Notes under the pieces: generated by a model
The model's database searches: none
Told to the model about the DNA's origin: nothing
The model's input: the letters and a program-made list of their open reading frames with translations, nothing else
Shown: one piece after another, positions 7,727 to 16,689 of the stretch
How positions within the stretch are numbered: position 1 is the stretch's first letter
Layout of the letters: each line of letters starts with the position of its first letter
Origin: Schlegelella aquatica
Lineage (GTDB): Bacteria; Pseudomonadota; Gammaproteobacteria; Burkholderiales; Burkholderiaceae_C
Assembly (NCBI RefSeq): GCF_026013905.1
Contig: NZ_CP110257.1
Location: 2,378,001 to 2,442,000 of the forward strand
Direction of reading: 5' to 3'
DNA: 64,000 bases
Translations under genes and position numbers: made by a program

Positions 7727-9221
7727 CGGCGGCGTCGGCCGCAGGGGTGGCCACGGCCTGCGGCTTGCGACGGCGACGGCGTCGCTTCTTCGCAGCGGGC
7801 GCTCCCTCGCCCGCCTCGCGGCGCCGGCTGTCCTGCTCGCGCGCCTGCTCGATGAGCTGGCGGCGGCGGTGCTCGTCGGCCTGCGAGAAGGCCTCCCACC
7901 ACTGGGCCAGTTCGGCGTCCACTTCGCCGGCATCGGCGCGCAGGCGCAGGAAGTCGAAGCCGGCGCGGAACCGCGGCTGCTCCACCAGGGTGTAAGGCGC
8001 ATTGCCGACGCGCTTGTCGAAGCGCGGCTGCATCATCCAGATCTCGCGCATGTCGGCGCCCAGCTTGCCGCGTCCGGAGATGTCGCCCACGCGGGCATCG
8101 AACACCTCGTCGATGGCTCCCTGCAAGGCCGGGAACGGATGCTCGCCGGCCGACTGGCGGCGCTCCCAGCGGTCGAGGACGTCGTGCCACAGCAAGCAGG
8201 CGAGCATGAAGCTCGGCGCCACCGGTTTGCCTTCGGCCACGCGCCGGTCGGTGTCGGCCAGCGCCAGCTGCACGAAGCGCTCGCGCCCGTCGTGCCGCTG
8301 CTGCTCGTCGAGCACGACGTCGAGGATGGGGAACACGCCACGGTGCAGCCCTTCCTTGCGCAGTTGCTCCAGCGAGGCCAGCGCGTGCCCGGTCTGAAGC
8401 AGCTTGATCATCTCGTCGAACATGCGCGAGGCCGGCACGTTGTCGAGCAAGGCGGCCATCCGGTGCATCGGCCCGCGCGTCTTGGGTTCGATCTCGAAGC
8501 CGAGCTTGGCGGCGAACCGGATCGCGCGGATGATACGCACAGGGTCCTCCCGGTAGCGCGTTTCCGGGTCGCCGATCATGCGCAGCAGGCGCTTCTTCAC
8601 GTCCTTGATGCCGCCGTGGTAGTCCACCACGATCTCGCGCTGCGGGTCGTAGTACATCGCGTTGATCGTGAAGTCGCGCCGCGCGGCGTCTTCGATCTGC
8701 GGGCCCCAGACGTTGTCGCGCAGCACGCGGCCGCTCGCGTCGACCACGTGGCTCTTGCCCGCCAGCTCCGCCTTGGAAGTCTTCTCGTTGCCGTTCACCT
8801 GTTCGGCCGCGGAGGGATCGAGGTACGCCCGGAACGTGGAGACCTCGATCACCTCGTGCTCGCGCCCCCGCCCGAACACCACGTGCACGATGCGAAAGCG
8901 CCGCCCGATGATGAAGGCGCGGCGGAACAACGCTTTGACCTGCTCCGGCGTCGCATTGGTGGCCACGTCGAAATCCTTCGGACGCAGCCCGAGCAGCAGA
9001 TCTCGCACCGCGCCGCCGACGATGTAGGCCTCGTAGCCGGCGTCGGTCAGCGTGCGCACCACCTTGATGGCGCGCTCGTCCACCAGCGACACGTCGATGC
9101 CGTGCTCGCTCTTGGGCACCTCGGCCCGCTTGCCCAGGTGGAGCGGGCCGCGCACGGTGGCGGGCGCCGCCGTGTCGGCGGCCTTCTTGCCCAGCAGCTT
9201 ATGGATGAATTTCTTGATCAT
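7716..9221 (-). CDS. pcnB: Poly(A) polymerase I
   Basis: A 501-residue class II nucleotidyltransferase that adds poly(A) tails to mRNAs and regulatory RNAs and promotes their decay. The catalytic head is clear: IVGGAVRDLLLG at 67-78 followed by DFDVATNA at 83-90, where the two aspartates bind metal. The RNA-binding neck follows (REDPVRIIRAIRFAAKLGF), and the C-terminus is a strongly basic tail rich in Lys/Arg (KKRRRRRRK), as in bacterial PAPs rather than CCA-adding enzymes. Its start overlaps the upstream HAD gene by 23 bases, so the operon is tightly coupled. Confidence 0.93.
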   Translation of the reverse strand: MIKKFIHKLLGKKAADTAAPATVRGPLHLGKRAEVPKSEHGIDVSLVDERAIKVVRTLTDAGYEAYIVGGAVRDLLLGLRPKDFDVATNATPEQVKALFRRAFIIGRRFRIVHVVFGRGREHEVIEVSTFRAYLDPSAAEQVNGNEKTSKAELAGKSHVVDASGRVLRDNVWGPQIEDAARRDFTINAMYYDPQREIVVDYHGGIKDVKKRLLRMIGDPETRYREDPVRIIRAIRFAAKLGFEIEPKTRGPMHRMAALLDNVPASRMFDEMIKLLQTGHALASLEQLRKEGLHRGVFPILDVVLDEQQRHDGRERFVQLALADTDRRVAEGKPVAPSFMLACLLWHDVLDRWERRQSAGEHPFPALQGAIDEVFDARVGDISGRGKLGADMREIWMMQPRFDKRVGNAPYTLVEQPRFRAGFDFLRLRADAGEVDAELAQWWEAFSQADEHRRRQLIEQAREQDSRRREAGEGAPAAKKRRRRRRKPQAVATPAADAADAG

Positions 9222-9924
9222 GGAACAGCTTCAGGATGCGCCAGCCGCGTTCTTGTGCGGTCTTATGCAGGGCCGGCGTCGGATTGGTCGCGACCGGGTC
9301 GCTCGCGCGCTCCAGCAGCGGCAGGTCGTTGGGCGAATCGCTGTAGAAGCTCGTGCGCTCGAAGTCTTCCCAGCGAGCGCCCAACGAGGCGAGCCACTGG
9401 TCCACGCGGGTCACTTTGCCCGCCTGGTACGACGGCACGCCGCGTATGCGTCCCGTGATGGTACCGGTCTCGTCGCGCTCCAGCTCGACGGCCAGCAGGT
9501 GCTCCACCTCGAACAGCTCGGCGATCGGGCGCGTCACGAACTCGTTGGTCGCGGTCACGATGGCGATGAGGTCGCCCGCCTCGCGGTGCCGCCGCACGAG
9601 ATCGAGCGCCGCGGGTTTGAGGTGCGGGCGCACCACCTCCTCGACGAAGCGCCCCTGCAGCCAGCGGCGCTCCTCGGCGCTGCGGTGGCGCCACGGGGCG
9701 GTCGTGAACTCGATGTAGGCGTCGATGTCGAGGCGCCCCGCACGGTATTGCGCGTAGAAGGCATCGTTGCCCCGGCGGAACTCCTGCGCGTCGGCCCACC
9801 CCACGCGCACCAGGAACTCGCCGAACGCGTGGTCCGAGTCGATCGGCAGCAGTGTGTGGTCCAGGTCGAACAGGCACAGGTTGCGCGGCAACCCGGCTGC
9901 GCCGGGCCGGGCCTCGGCACTCAT
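9199..9924 (-). CDS. HAD-IB family hydrolase (SerB/CicA-like)
   Basis: A 241-residue HAD phosphatase. Motif I is FDLDHTLLP (residues 19-27, nucleophile Asp20), motif II is IVTATNEF, and motif III/IV is FYSDSPNDLPLL, where the Ser-Asp-x-x-Asn-Asp acidic pair binds Mg. The small-molecule cap and the LDIDAYIEFT and RGVPSYQAGKV segments resemble the CicA/phosphoserine-phosphatase-like group often found beside pcnB or hda. The substrate cannot be told from sequence. It starts by ATGA overlap with the end of hda, and its end overlaps the pcnB start. Confidence 0.85.
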   Translation of the reverse strand: MSAEARPGAAGLPRNLCLFDLDHTLLPIDSDHAFGEFLVRVGWADAQEFRRGNDAFYAQYRAGRLDIDAYIEFTTAPWRHRSAEERRWLQGRFVEEVVRPHLKPAALDLVRRHREAGDLIAIVTATNEFVTRPIAELFEVEHLLAVELERDETGTITGRIRGVPSYQAGKVTRVDQWLASLGARWEDFERTSFYSDSPNDLPLLERASDPVATNPTPALHKTAQERGWRILKLFHDQEIHP

Positions 9925-10616
9925 CGGAACTCTCCTTGCGCGACGGGTGCCCCCTCCTCGGCCAGCATCTGCTTGAGCAGCGGGATGGTCACCGCTCGCT
10001 GTGTGGCCAGCGCGAAGCGATCCAAGCGGTCCAGCATCGACATGAGGCTGCCCAGGTCGCGCGAAAAACGGGTTTGAAGGTAGCTCATCACTTCGTCGGA
10101 CAGGAACACGCCGCGGCGGTCCGCGGCCTGGCGCAGCACGGCCCGGCACTCCGCCTCCGACAGCGGCAGGAGTTGGAAGACCGGCCCCCACCCGAGGCGC
10201 GTGCGCAGGTCCTCGCGCAAAGGCAGGTCGACCGGCGGCCAGCGGCCGGCTGCTGCAATCAGCTGCCCGTGCGTCGTGGCCTGCACGAAGGTGGCGAACG
10301 CCCGATGCTGGTCGGCCGGACCGTAGCGTTCGCAGCTGTCGAAGACGACGAGCCGCCAGCCTTCGTCGAACTCGCTCGGCCCGCCGGTGTGGTCGAACCA
10401 GCCGACCCGACCCCCGAGCGAGGCCACCTCGTGGGCCAGGGCCCGCAAGAGGTGCGTCTTGCCCGTGCCCGGCTCTCCCCAAAGATAGACGGGCGCCGGC
10501 GCGTGCTGGCCGTTGAGCCCGCACAGATGCTCGACGGCCGCGCGGTTGGGCCCCACAGCATAGTTGTCGAACGTCGGAACTTCCTGCGGCCCGAGGCCGA
10601 GCGGCAACTGCCTCAT
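9921..10616 (-). CDS. hda: DnaA regulatory inactivator Hda
   Basis: A 231-residue AAA+ protein homologous to DnaA domain III. It starts MRQLPLGL, the QLPLGL stretch being the beta-clamp binding motif, and carries Walker A GEPGTGKT at residues 47-54 and a Walker-B-like VVFDSCE near 85. With the clamp it stimulates hydrolysis of DnaA-ATP and prevents re-initiation of replication. The start at 10616 has GGGGTGA four bases upstream; a GTG two codons earlier overlaps the perM stop. The gene is coupled to the HAD gene by ATGA overlap. Confidence 0.93.
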   Translation of the reverse strand: MRQLPLGLGPQEVPTFDNYAVGPNRAAVEHLCGLNGQHAPAPVYLWGEPGTGKTHLLRALAHEVASLGGRVGWFDHTGGPSEFDEGWRLVVFDSCERYGPADQHRAFATFVQATTHGQLIAAAGRWPPVDLPLREDLRTRLGWGPVFQLLPLSEAECRAVLRQAADRRGVFLSDEVMSYLQTRFSRDLGSLMSMLDRLDRFALATQRAVTIPLLKQMLAEEGAPVAQGEFR

Positions 10617-10618
10617 GC

Positions 10619-11680
10619 TCACCCCAGGTAGAGCCGGCTGCCCAGATAGGCCACCCGCATCCGGCGCACCGCCACCACGAGCAGTGCGCTGACCGGCAGC
10701 GCCACCAGGACGCCGATGAAACCGAACAGATGGCCGAACGCCAGCAGCGCGAAGATCACCATGATGGGATGCATGCCGATGCGCTCACCTACCAGCCGCG
10801 GGGTGAGAAACAGGCTTTCGACCACCTGCCCGGAACCGTAGACGACGGCGACCGACACCAGGGCGTAGAGACTCTGGAACTCGAGCACGCCCGCCAGCAG
10901 CGCCAGCACGAGCCCGAGGCCGAAGCCGAGGTAGGGAATGAACATCGCAAGACCGGTGAACACCCCGATCGGCACGGCCAGATCGAAGCCAAAGAGCGCC
11001 AGGCCCACGCTGTAGTAGATCGCCAGCAGCGCCATGACGAGCAACTGCCCCCGCAGGTACTGCCCGAGCACGGCGTCGCATTCGGCGACGAAACCCTCCA
11101 CCGCGGGCCGGAACCGCGGCGGGACCGCCTGGCGCGCGCGATCGACCACCCGGGGCCAGTCCATCAGCAGGTAGAACAGCACCACCGGCACCAGCACCGC
11201 GTTGCCCGCGATGGCCAGCACGAAGCTGCCCCCGATGCGCGCGGAGCTCAGCGCGGTGGCCAGCCAGTCCTCGAGGTTCGCGTCGAGGTACTTGAGCACG
11301 AAGGCCTTGATGCTCGCGATGTCGAGCTTGAGGTCGATGCCGTACTCGGCGAGCCAGGGCGCCAGCGTCTCGTTGAGCCGAGCCGCGAGCATCGGGATCT
11401 GCTCGCGCAGCAGGGGCAACTCCTTGGACAGGATCGGCACCATCAGCAAGAGCAGCCCGAGCAGGGCGAGGATCGCGCCGGCTTCCACCAGGCCCACCGC
11501 CACCATGCGCGGCACCCGGCGGCGCGCGAGCGCCTCGACCGCGGGGTGCAGCGCGTAGGCCAGCACCGCGGCGACCAGGAACGGCATCAGCACCGGGGCC
11601 AGCAGCCACAGCAGCAACAGGGCCGCCGCGGCGATGGCCGCCCAGGCCATCGCTTGACGTTGCGCGTTGGAGAAGGTCAT
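10619..11680 (-). CDS. AI-2E / PerM-family membrane transporter
   Basis: A 353-residue protein of the PerM/UPF0118 (AI-2E transporter) family with about eight predicted helices. An N-terminal helical pair is followed by a large soluble loop (LREQIPMLAARLNETLAPWLAEYG), and then the C-terminal membrane cluster with PYLGFGLGLVLALLAG. The transported substrate is not known; members have been linked to AI-2 export and Na/H exchange. The start MTFSNAQRQAM (11680) is chosen over ATG 11740 because the upstream 20 residues look non-conserved and overlap the divergent purM promoter region. It heads the leftward operon containing hda. Confidence 0.88.
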   Translation of the reverse strand: MTFSNAQRQAMAWAAIAAAALLLLWLLAPVLMPFLVAAVLAYALHPAVEALARRRVPRMVAVGLVEAGAILALLGLLLLMVPILSKELPLLREQIPMLAARLNETLAPWLAEYGIDLKLDIASIKAFVLKYLDANLEDWLATALSSARIGGSFVLAIAGNAVLVPVVLFYLLMDWPRVVDRARQAVPPRFRPAVEGFVAECDAVLGQYLRGQLLVMALLAIYYSVGLALFGFDLAVPIGVFTGLAMFIPYLGFGLGLVLALLAGVLEFQSLYALVSVAVVYGSGQVVESLFLTPRLVGERIGMHPIMVIFALLAFGHLFGFIGVLVALPVSALLVVAVRRMRVAYLGSRLYLG

Positions 11681-11779
11681 GAAGTTCGGGACGAGCGCGC
11701 TCGCGGGGCCAGGCCCCCGGGCGCCGGTAGAATCGCGCAAATTCTATAGGCCGGCCGCCGCGCGCCGGCACCGCCGATC

Positions 11780-12814
11780 ATGTCTCAACCTCCCCTGTCC
11801 TACCGCGATGCCGGTGTCGACATCGACGCCGGCGATGCCCTCGTCGAACGCATCAAGCCCCTGGCCAAACGCACGCTGCGCGAAGGCGTGCTGGGCGGCA
11901 TCGGCGGCTTCGGCGCGCTGTTCGAGGTGCCCAAGCGCTACCGGCAACCGGTGCTCGTGAGCGGCACCGACGGCGTGGGCACCAAGCTCAAGCTGGCCTT
12001 CGAGTGGAACATGCACGACACCGTCGGCATCGACCTCGTGGCCATGAGCGTCAACGACGTCCTGGTGCAAGGGGCCGAGCCGCTCTTCTTCCTCGACTAT
12101 TTCGCTTGCGGCAAGCTGGATGTCGACACCGCGGCCCGTGTCGTGGGGGGCATCGCGCGCGGCTGCGAGGATTCGGGCTGTGCGCTCATCGGCGGCGAGA
12201 CCGCCGAAATGCCCGGCATGTACCCGGCCGGCGAGTACGACTTGGCGGGCTTTTGCGTCGGCGTGGTCGAGAAAGACCGCATCGTGGACGGGCGTCGCAT
12301 CGCCCCGGGCGACGTGGTGTTGGGCCTGGCGTCCAGCGGCGTGCACTCCAACGGCTACTCGCTGGTGCGCAAGATCGTCGAGCGCGCGGGCACCCAGCTG
12401 CCCGCGACGCTGGATGGCCAGGAGTTCCGCAGCCGGGTGATGGCGCCCACGCGCCTGTACGTCAAGCCCGTGCTGGCGGCGCTGGCCGAGGTGGACATCA
12501 AAGGCATGGCCCACATCACCGGCGGTGGCCTGGTCGAGAACATCCCGCGCTGCCTGCCCGACGGCACCCAGGCGGTGATCGACCAGAGCACCTGGCCCCG
12601 GCCGGAGATCTTCTCCTGGCTGCAGCGCGAAGGCGGGGTCGCCGAGCACGAAATGCACCGCACTTTCAATTGCGGCATCGGTTTCGTGCTGGTGGTCGCG
12701 GAAGCCGACGCCGCCCGAACGGCCGACATCCTGGCCCGCCACGGCGAGACGGTCTACCGCATCGGCCGCATCGCCCCGCGCCCGCAAGGCGAGGCCGCGA
12801 CCGTGGTGGTCTGA
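11780..12814 (+). CDS. purM: Phosphoribosylformylglycinamidine cyclo-ligase (AIR synthase)
   Basis: A 344-residue enzyme of purine synthesis that closes the imidazole ring of AIR using ATP. Recognisable segments are [15 protein letters not shown] at the start, the ATP/substrate site [24 protein letters not shown], and the C-terminal FNCGIGF loop. Length matches the family. It is transcribed divergently from perM-hda, an arrangement common in Beta- and Gammaproteobacteria. A TAGAAT box at 11728-11733 could be its -10. It is followed by a short hairpin (12815-12838) before the convergent SirB1-type gene. Confidence 0.96.
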   Translation: MSQPPLSYRDAGVDIDAGDALVERIKPLAKRTLREGVLGGIGGFGALFEVPKRYRQPVLVSGTDGVGTKLKLAFEWNMHDTVGIDLVAMSVNDVLVQGAEPLFFLDYFACGKLDVDTAARVVGGIARGCEDSGCALIGGETAEMPGMYPAGEYDLAGFCVGVVEKDRIVDGRRIAPGDVVLGLASSGVHSNGYSLVRKIVERAGTQLPATLDGQEFRSRVMAPTRLYVKPVLAALAEVDIKGMAHITGGGLVENIPRCLPDGTQAVIDQSTWPRPEIFSWLQREGGVAEHEMHRTFNCGIGFVLVVAEADAARTADILARHGETVYRIGRIAPRPQGEAATVVV

Positions 12815-12876
12815 GCGCCGTCGCCCGGTGCACGGCGCCGGCCGCCGCGTCACCAAGGAGCGGCGCTGACGGGCGG

Positions 12877-13737
12877 TCAATGCCACCGCGGCTGGGTGCG
12901 CCCGCGCTGCAGCTCGTCCAGGCGCTCGGCGATGGCCAGGCGGTCGTCGGCCTCGTCGGCCTGGGCCACGTAGACGCTCAGGTCCGCGATGGCCTCCTCG
13001 TCGCGGCCCACCTCCGCGTACGCCAGGCCGCGGTCGCGCCGCTCGTCGAGGCTGTCCGGCAGCAGGATGACGAGGCGCTCGCAGGTGCGAAGCAAGAGGG
13101 GCCAGTCCTCGCGGGTGCGGTAGATCTCCTTCAGGTTGCGCAGCATGCGCGCCAGCACTTCGCGCGAGGTCGCAGCCTGAAGGAACAGCCCGAGCGGCAT
13201 GTCGAACTCGCCCACCAGCCCGCGCTGGCGCTTGTAGGGCTCGAGCCGGTCGTCCAGCTCCTCGCGCGACAGCGACAAGCCCGAGAACGGGTCCATCACC
13301 ACCTCGCCACGCGGCATGCGCAGCTTGACGAGGAAATGCCCCGGGAAGGAGACGCCGCTGGCCTTCAGCCCCACCTGGCCGGCAAGCTCCAGGTAGAGCA
13401 CCGCCAGCGAGATCGGAATGCCCCGGCGCGTGCGCAGCACGACGTTGAGACAGCTGTTGTGCGGGTCGTAGTAGTCGTTGACGTTGCCGCCGAAGCCCAG
13501 CTCCTGGAAGAAGTAGTGATTGAGCAGCCGCAGCCGCTGCACCGGCCCGGCGTCGGCCGGCAGCCTGCGCTTGAGTCGCGCCCCCAGCGCGTCGATCTCG
13601 GCGAGCACGGCCTGCAGGTCGAGGTCCGGGAACTCGTCCTGGGCGAGGGCGAGCGCCGCCTCCGTCAGCGGCAGGCTCTCGTCGTCGGCGACCAGCGCGG
13701 CAAAGTAGTCGAGCGGCGTGGGCTTCTCGATGTGCAT
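12877..13737 (-). CDS. SirB1-family transglutaminase-like/TPR protein
   Basis: A 286-residue cytoplasmic protein of the SirB1 family. The N-terminal transglutaminase-like fold includes NDYYDPHNSCLNVVLRTRRG (with the conserved Asn-Ser-Cys-Leu) and GVSFPGHFLVKL. A short TPR-like C-terminal part (RDRGLAYAEVGRDEEAIADL) follows. The biochemical function is not established. The start MHIEKPTPLDYF at 13737 matches relatives, rejecting a longer frame to 13779. It is encoded 112 bases after murJ in the same direction. Confidence 0.85.
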   Translation of the reverse strand: MHIEKPTPLDYFAALVADDESLPLTEAALALAQDEFPDLDLQAVLAEIDALGARLKRRLPADAGPVQRLRLLNHYFFQELGFGGNVNDYYDPHNSCLNVVLRTRRGIPISLAVLYLELAGQVGLKASGVSFPGHFLVKLRMPRGEVVMDPFSGLSLSREELDDRLEPYKRQRGLVGEFDMPLGLFLQAATSREVLARMLRNLKEIYRTREDWPLLLRTCERLVILLPDSLDERRDRGLAYAEVGRDEEAIADLSVYVAQADEADDRLAIAERLDELQRGRTQPRWH

Positions 13738-13849
13738 CGCCTCAAGTGTAGGCGCTGGAGGCGCGTTCTTCCTCCCCACGAGGGCGAGGCCCGCCTCGCC
13801 CCGGGAGGCGGGGCGCGTCCGCCCCGCTGCCGGTGCAACGGAGAACGGC

Positions 13850-15403
13850 TCAGTGCCCGCGCCGCAGGAACTCCCGCGGCCTCAGCCCCGTCGCCCACAA
13901 CGCGCCGAAGTACAGAACGGCAGCGGCGACCAGGGTCGCGCCCAGCCACCCGAGCCGCGCCCAGGGGCTGGCCCGCAGGGCCGTCCAGTCGAGGGCCTGC
14001 GCGGCGTAAACGAGCAATGCCGCGAGCAACGCCGTGGCAAGCACCACCCGGGCCAGGAACACCCCCCACCCCGGCGCCGGCCGCCAGGCGCCGCGCCGCC
14101 TCAGACCGTGCAGCAGCCAGGAGGCATTGACCACCGCGGCCACTCCGATCGACAGGGCCAGCCCCGCGTGCCCGATGAAGGGGACGAAGGCCGCGTTCAT
14201 CGCCTGGGTCAGCCCCAACACCACGATGCCGATCTTCACGGGGGTGCGGATGTCCTGCCTGGCGTAGAAGCCCGGCGCCAGCACCTTGACGCCGACGAGC
14301 CCGAGCAGGCCGACGCCGTAGCCCATCAGCGCCCACACCGTCTGCCGGACGTCGTGGTCCGCGAAGGCACCGTAGTGGTAGAGCGAGGCGACCAGCGGCT
14401 CGGCGAAGACGAGCAGCGCCACGGCCGAGGGCAAGGCGAGCAGGACCACCAGCCGCAGCCCCCAGTCCAGCAGGCCCGAGTAGCCCTCGTCGTCCTTGCG
14501 GGCCTGGGCGGAGGCCAGCTGCGGCAACAACACCACGCCCAATGCCACACCGAGTAGCGCCGTCGGGAACTCCATCAGCCGGTCGGCGTAGGTCAACCAG
14601 GACACACTGCCGGCCGGCAGGTGCGAAGCGATCTGGGTGTTGATCAGCAGCGAGAGCTGCGCCACCGACACCCCGAGCACGGCCGGTCCCATCTGCCGCA
14701 CGACGCGCCGCACCCCGGGGTGGTGCCAGGCGGCCCGCAGACCGCGCAGCCGCGGCAGCATGCCGATGCGCAGGAGCGCCGGCACCTGCAAGGCGAGCTG
14801 CAACAGCCCCCCGGCGACGACCCCCGCCGACATCGCGTAGATCGGCTCGATGCCCCAGGCCGCGAACCGGGGGGCCAGGACCCCGGCCGCCAGGATCATC
14901 GCGAGGTTGAGAAGCACCGGCGTGGCCGCCGGCACTGCGAAGCGCTTCCAGGTGTTGAGCACCCCCGCGGCCAGCGCGACCAGCGACATGAAGCCGATGT
15001 ACGGGAACATCCAGCGGGTCATCGAAACCGCGGCGTCGAACCCCGGCCGCGGAAGGCCGGCCGCCATCGCATACACGAGCAGCGGGGCTGCGACCACGCC
15101 CGCCACGCACAGCGCGAGCAGCACCCAGAACAAGAGGGTGGCCACCGCATCCACGAGGTCGCGCGTGGCCTCGTCGCCCCGCTGGGCGCGCGTTTCGGCG
15201 AGGATGGGCACGAAGGCCTGCGAGAACGCCCCCTCCGCGAAGAGCCGCCGCAGCAAGTTGGGGATGCGGAATGCGACGTTGAAGGCGTCCGTCCAGGTGC
15301 TCGCGCCGAAGGCCGCCGCCACGAGCAGCTCCCGGGCGAGGCCGGTGATGCGCGAAGCTAGGGTGAACAGTGAGACAGTGGAGGCGGCGCGGAGGAGGTT
15401 CAT
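13850..15403 (-). CDS. murJ: Lipid II flippase MurJ
   Basis: A 517-residue MOP-superfamily exporter that moves lipid II to the periplasmic face for peptidoglycan synthesis. It starts MNLLRAASTVSLFTLASR and carries the essential-arginine region RITGLARE, then AFRIPNLLRRLFAEGAFSQA and WMFPYIGFMSLVALAAG. About 14 helices are visible. The frame remains open 44 codons upstream, but the homologous start is 15403. It is divergent from rpsT, with both promoters packed into about 150 bases, as in many Betaproteobacteria. Confidence 0.95.
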   Translation of the reverse strand: MNLLRAASTVSLFTLASRITGLARELLVAAAFGASTWTDAFNVAFRIPNLLRRLFAEGAFSQAFVPILAETRAQRGDEATRDLVDAVATLLFWVLLALCVAGVVAAPLLVYAMAAGLPRPGFDAAVSMTRWMFPYIGFMSLVALAAGVLNTWKRFAVPAATPVLLNLAMILAAGVLAPRFAAWGIEPIYAMSAGVVAGGLLQLALQVPALLRIGMLPRLRGLRAAWHHPGVRRVVRQMGPAVLGVSVAQLSLLINTQIASHLPAGSVSWLTYADRLMEFPTALLGVALGVVLLPQLASAQARKDDEGYSGLLDWGLRLVVLLALPSAVALLVFAEPLVASLYHYGAFADHDVRQTVWALMGYGVGLLGLVGVKVLAPGFYARQDIRTPVKIGIVVLGLTQAMNAAFVPFIGHAGLALSIGVAAVVNASWLLHGLRRRGAWRPAPGWGVFLARVVLATALLAALLVYAAQALDWTALRASPWARLGWLGATLVAAAVLYFGALWATGLRPREFLRRGH

Positions 15404-15452
15404 GGGGCAACGCCGGAGGGCGGCGCCGCGGGCGGCGGCGCAAGACCGGCGC

Positions 15453-15458
15453 ATTATA
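15453..15458 (-). promoter_or_regulatory. Candidate -10 box of murJ
   Basis: A perfect TATAAT on the minus strand, 50 bases before the murJ start. No good -35 is present 16-18 bases upstream (CGCAAG region), so the promoter is tentative. Confidence 0.4.
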
Positions 15459-15510
15459 GGAACGGGCCCTGCCGCCTTGCGGGGCACCCCTGGCCGCCCC
15501 GGCGCGCGGA

Positions 15511-15519
15511 TGCTATACT
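15511..15519 (+). promoter_or_regulatory. Extended -10 promoter of rpsT
   Basis: TGC-TATACT is a good extended -10 element (TGn-TATAAT type) 33 bases before the rpsT start. No close TTGACA is present at the right spacing, which fits an extended -10 promoter. Confidence 0.55.
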
Positions 15520-15552
15520 TCGCGGCTTTGCTCAACCCGGAAAAGTAAGCAC

Positions 15553-15846
15553 ATGGCCACCTCGTCCAAAGCCAAGAAGACCGTTCGGATCGCCTCTGGC
15601 CGCAAGCGCGCCCGCCAGGACGTCAAGCTCAACGCCGCGAATTCCGCGCTGCGTTCGAAGTTCCGCACCGCCGTCAAGAACGTGCAGAAGGCCGTTCAGG
15701 CCGGCGACAAGGCTCGCGCCGCCGAGCTGTTCCAGAGCGCCCAGAAGGTGATCGACTCGATCGCTGACAAGGGCATCTTCCACAAGAACAAGGCCGCTCG
15801 CCACAAGAGCCGCCTGTCGGCCGCCATCAAGGCCCTGTCCGCCTGA
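15553..15846 (+). CDS. rpsT: 30S ribosomal protein S20
   Basis: A 97-residue, lysine/arginine/alanine-rich helical protein with the S20 pattern: [20 protein letters not shown] at the N-terminus, then [17 protein letters not shown] and [16 protein letters not shown]20 binds 16S rRNA early in 30S assembly. It is monocistronic, with an extended -10 promoter upstream and a strong terminator beginning 26 bases after its stop. Confidence 0.97.
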   Translation: MATSSKAKKTVRIASGRKRARQDVKLNAANSALRSKFRTAVKNVQKAVQAGDKARAAELFQSAQKVIDSIADKGIFHKNKAARHKSRLSAAIKALSA

Positions 15847-15871
15847 GAATCGACACCGGGTTGTGTGAACG

Positions 15872-15897
15872 AAAGGCCCGCTTGCGCGGGCCTTTTT
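15872..15897 (+). terminator. Rho-independent terminator of rpsT
   Basis: AAAGGCCCGC (15872-15881) pairs perfectly with GCGGGCCTTT (15886-15895) around a TTGC loop, with further T residues to 15897. This is a textbook terminator following rpsT. Confidence 0.9.
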
Positions 15898-16046
15898 CAT
15901 TGGTGGCTCATGGTCGCTCAGGGGCGCCGCCGGCCTGCGCAGGCGCGCGGGGACGATCGCAATCGCAGCTCTTGGGCAAGGGGGTATGCCGGCATCGGAC
16001 CTTCGCTTCGGGGTGCCGGCTCAGCGGGCGGCGCTCGAGCAGCCCC

Positions 16047-16373
16047 TCATGCCTTGCGCGGCTCCTCGGGCAGCAGGCAGGCCTCCACCACCTGCAGGTT
16101 GTTGTCCCGCGCGAAATTCATGACGAAGTCCCAGGCCATGGGCTCGATCTCGCGCACGGCTTCGTTGACGACGACGCACTTCACGCCGTTGACCACGGTG
16201 GGCAGGCAGTAAGGCGAGTAGCTCAAGTGCGCCGTCGGGCCCCGGACCTGTCCGCCCGGCCGGAACTGCGACATCACCCCCGCCAAACGCTCGGCCCAGT
16301 CGCTCGGGCGGAAGACGCGGCCATCGGTGGTGATCCCCTGGATGAAAAACTCGCGGGGCTTGGAGGTCGTCAT
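16047..16373 (-). CDS. DUF3579 protein
   Basis: A 108-residue protein of the DUF3579 family (REFFIQGITTDGRVFRPSDW at residues 7-26, then LPTVVNGVKCVVVNEAV). No catalytic motif is evident and the function is unknown. Members occur almost only in Betaproteobacteria and typically lie just upstream of argD in divergent orientation, as here. The 316-base interval to argD contains an AT-rich palindrome. Its stop lies about 150 bases past the rpsT terminator on the opposite strand. Confidence 0.85.
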   Translation of the reverse strand: MTTSKPREFFIQGITTDGRVFRPSDWAERLAGVMSQFRPGGQVRGPTAHLSYSPYCLPTVVNGVKCVVVNEAVREIEPMAWDFVMNFARDNNLQVVEACLLPEEPRKA

Positions 16374-16689
16374 GGGCGGGAGGTGAATGGGCCGCTTGTG
16401 GCGGGTTGCGAGCGGGATGCGAAGTGTAGTGTGCGCAGCCGCGGCTTCACTCCTCGAAATGATATCTTATATAAGAGTGTCCTCGCGCCTGCCGGGACGG
16501 GAACCGCGCCACGCCGGCGGGCGGCGAGCGGAATCCAGCCGGGATGGTGCCAGCGCCGGCTTTCATTGCGCTGTCGGCCCGTCGCACCCGATAGAATGGA
16601 ACGCCGACGCGGAGCCGGCCCGTCCCGCCCGAAGCATGGGGTGGCGAGCCGCCTCCGCATTTTCGTTTTTGTCTTGCTGGGAGATACCG
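16374..16689. promoter_or_regulatory. Divergent control region between DUF3579 and argD
   Basis: These 316 bases hold no supported gene. They contain a strikingly AT-rich patch (16451-16480) in GC-rich DNA with a 12-bp palindrome, and a TAGAAT box (16592-16597) about 90 bases before argD that could be its -10. The frame of argD is open through this stretch but without homology. Confidence 0.5.
16465..16476. promoter_or_regulatory. AT-rich perfect palindrome, possible operator
   Basis: TCTTATATAAGA is a perfect 12-bp palindrome within GATATCTTATATAAGAG. Its symmetry and AT content suggest a dimeric repressor site or a -10 region for the leftward DUF3579 gene (TATAAG on the minus strand). The binding protein is unknown. 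Confidence 0.4.
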
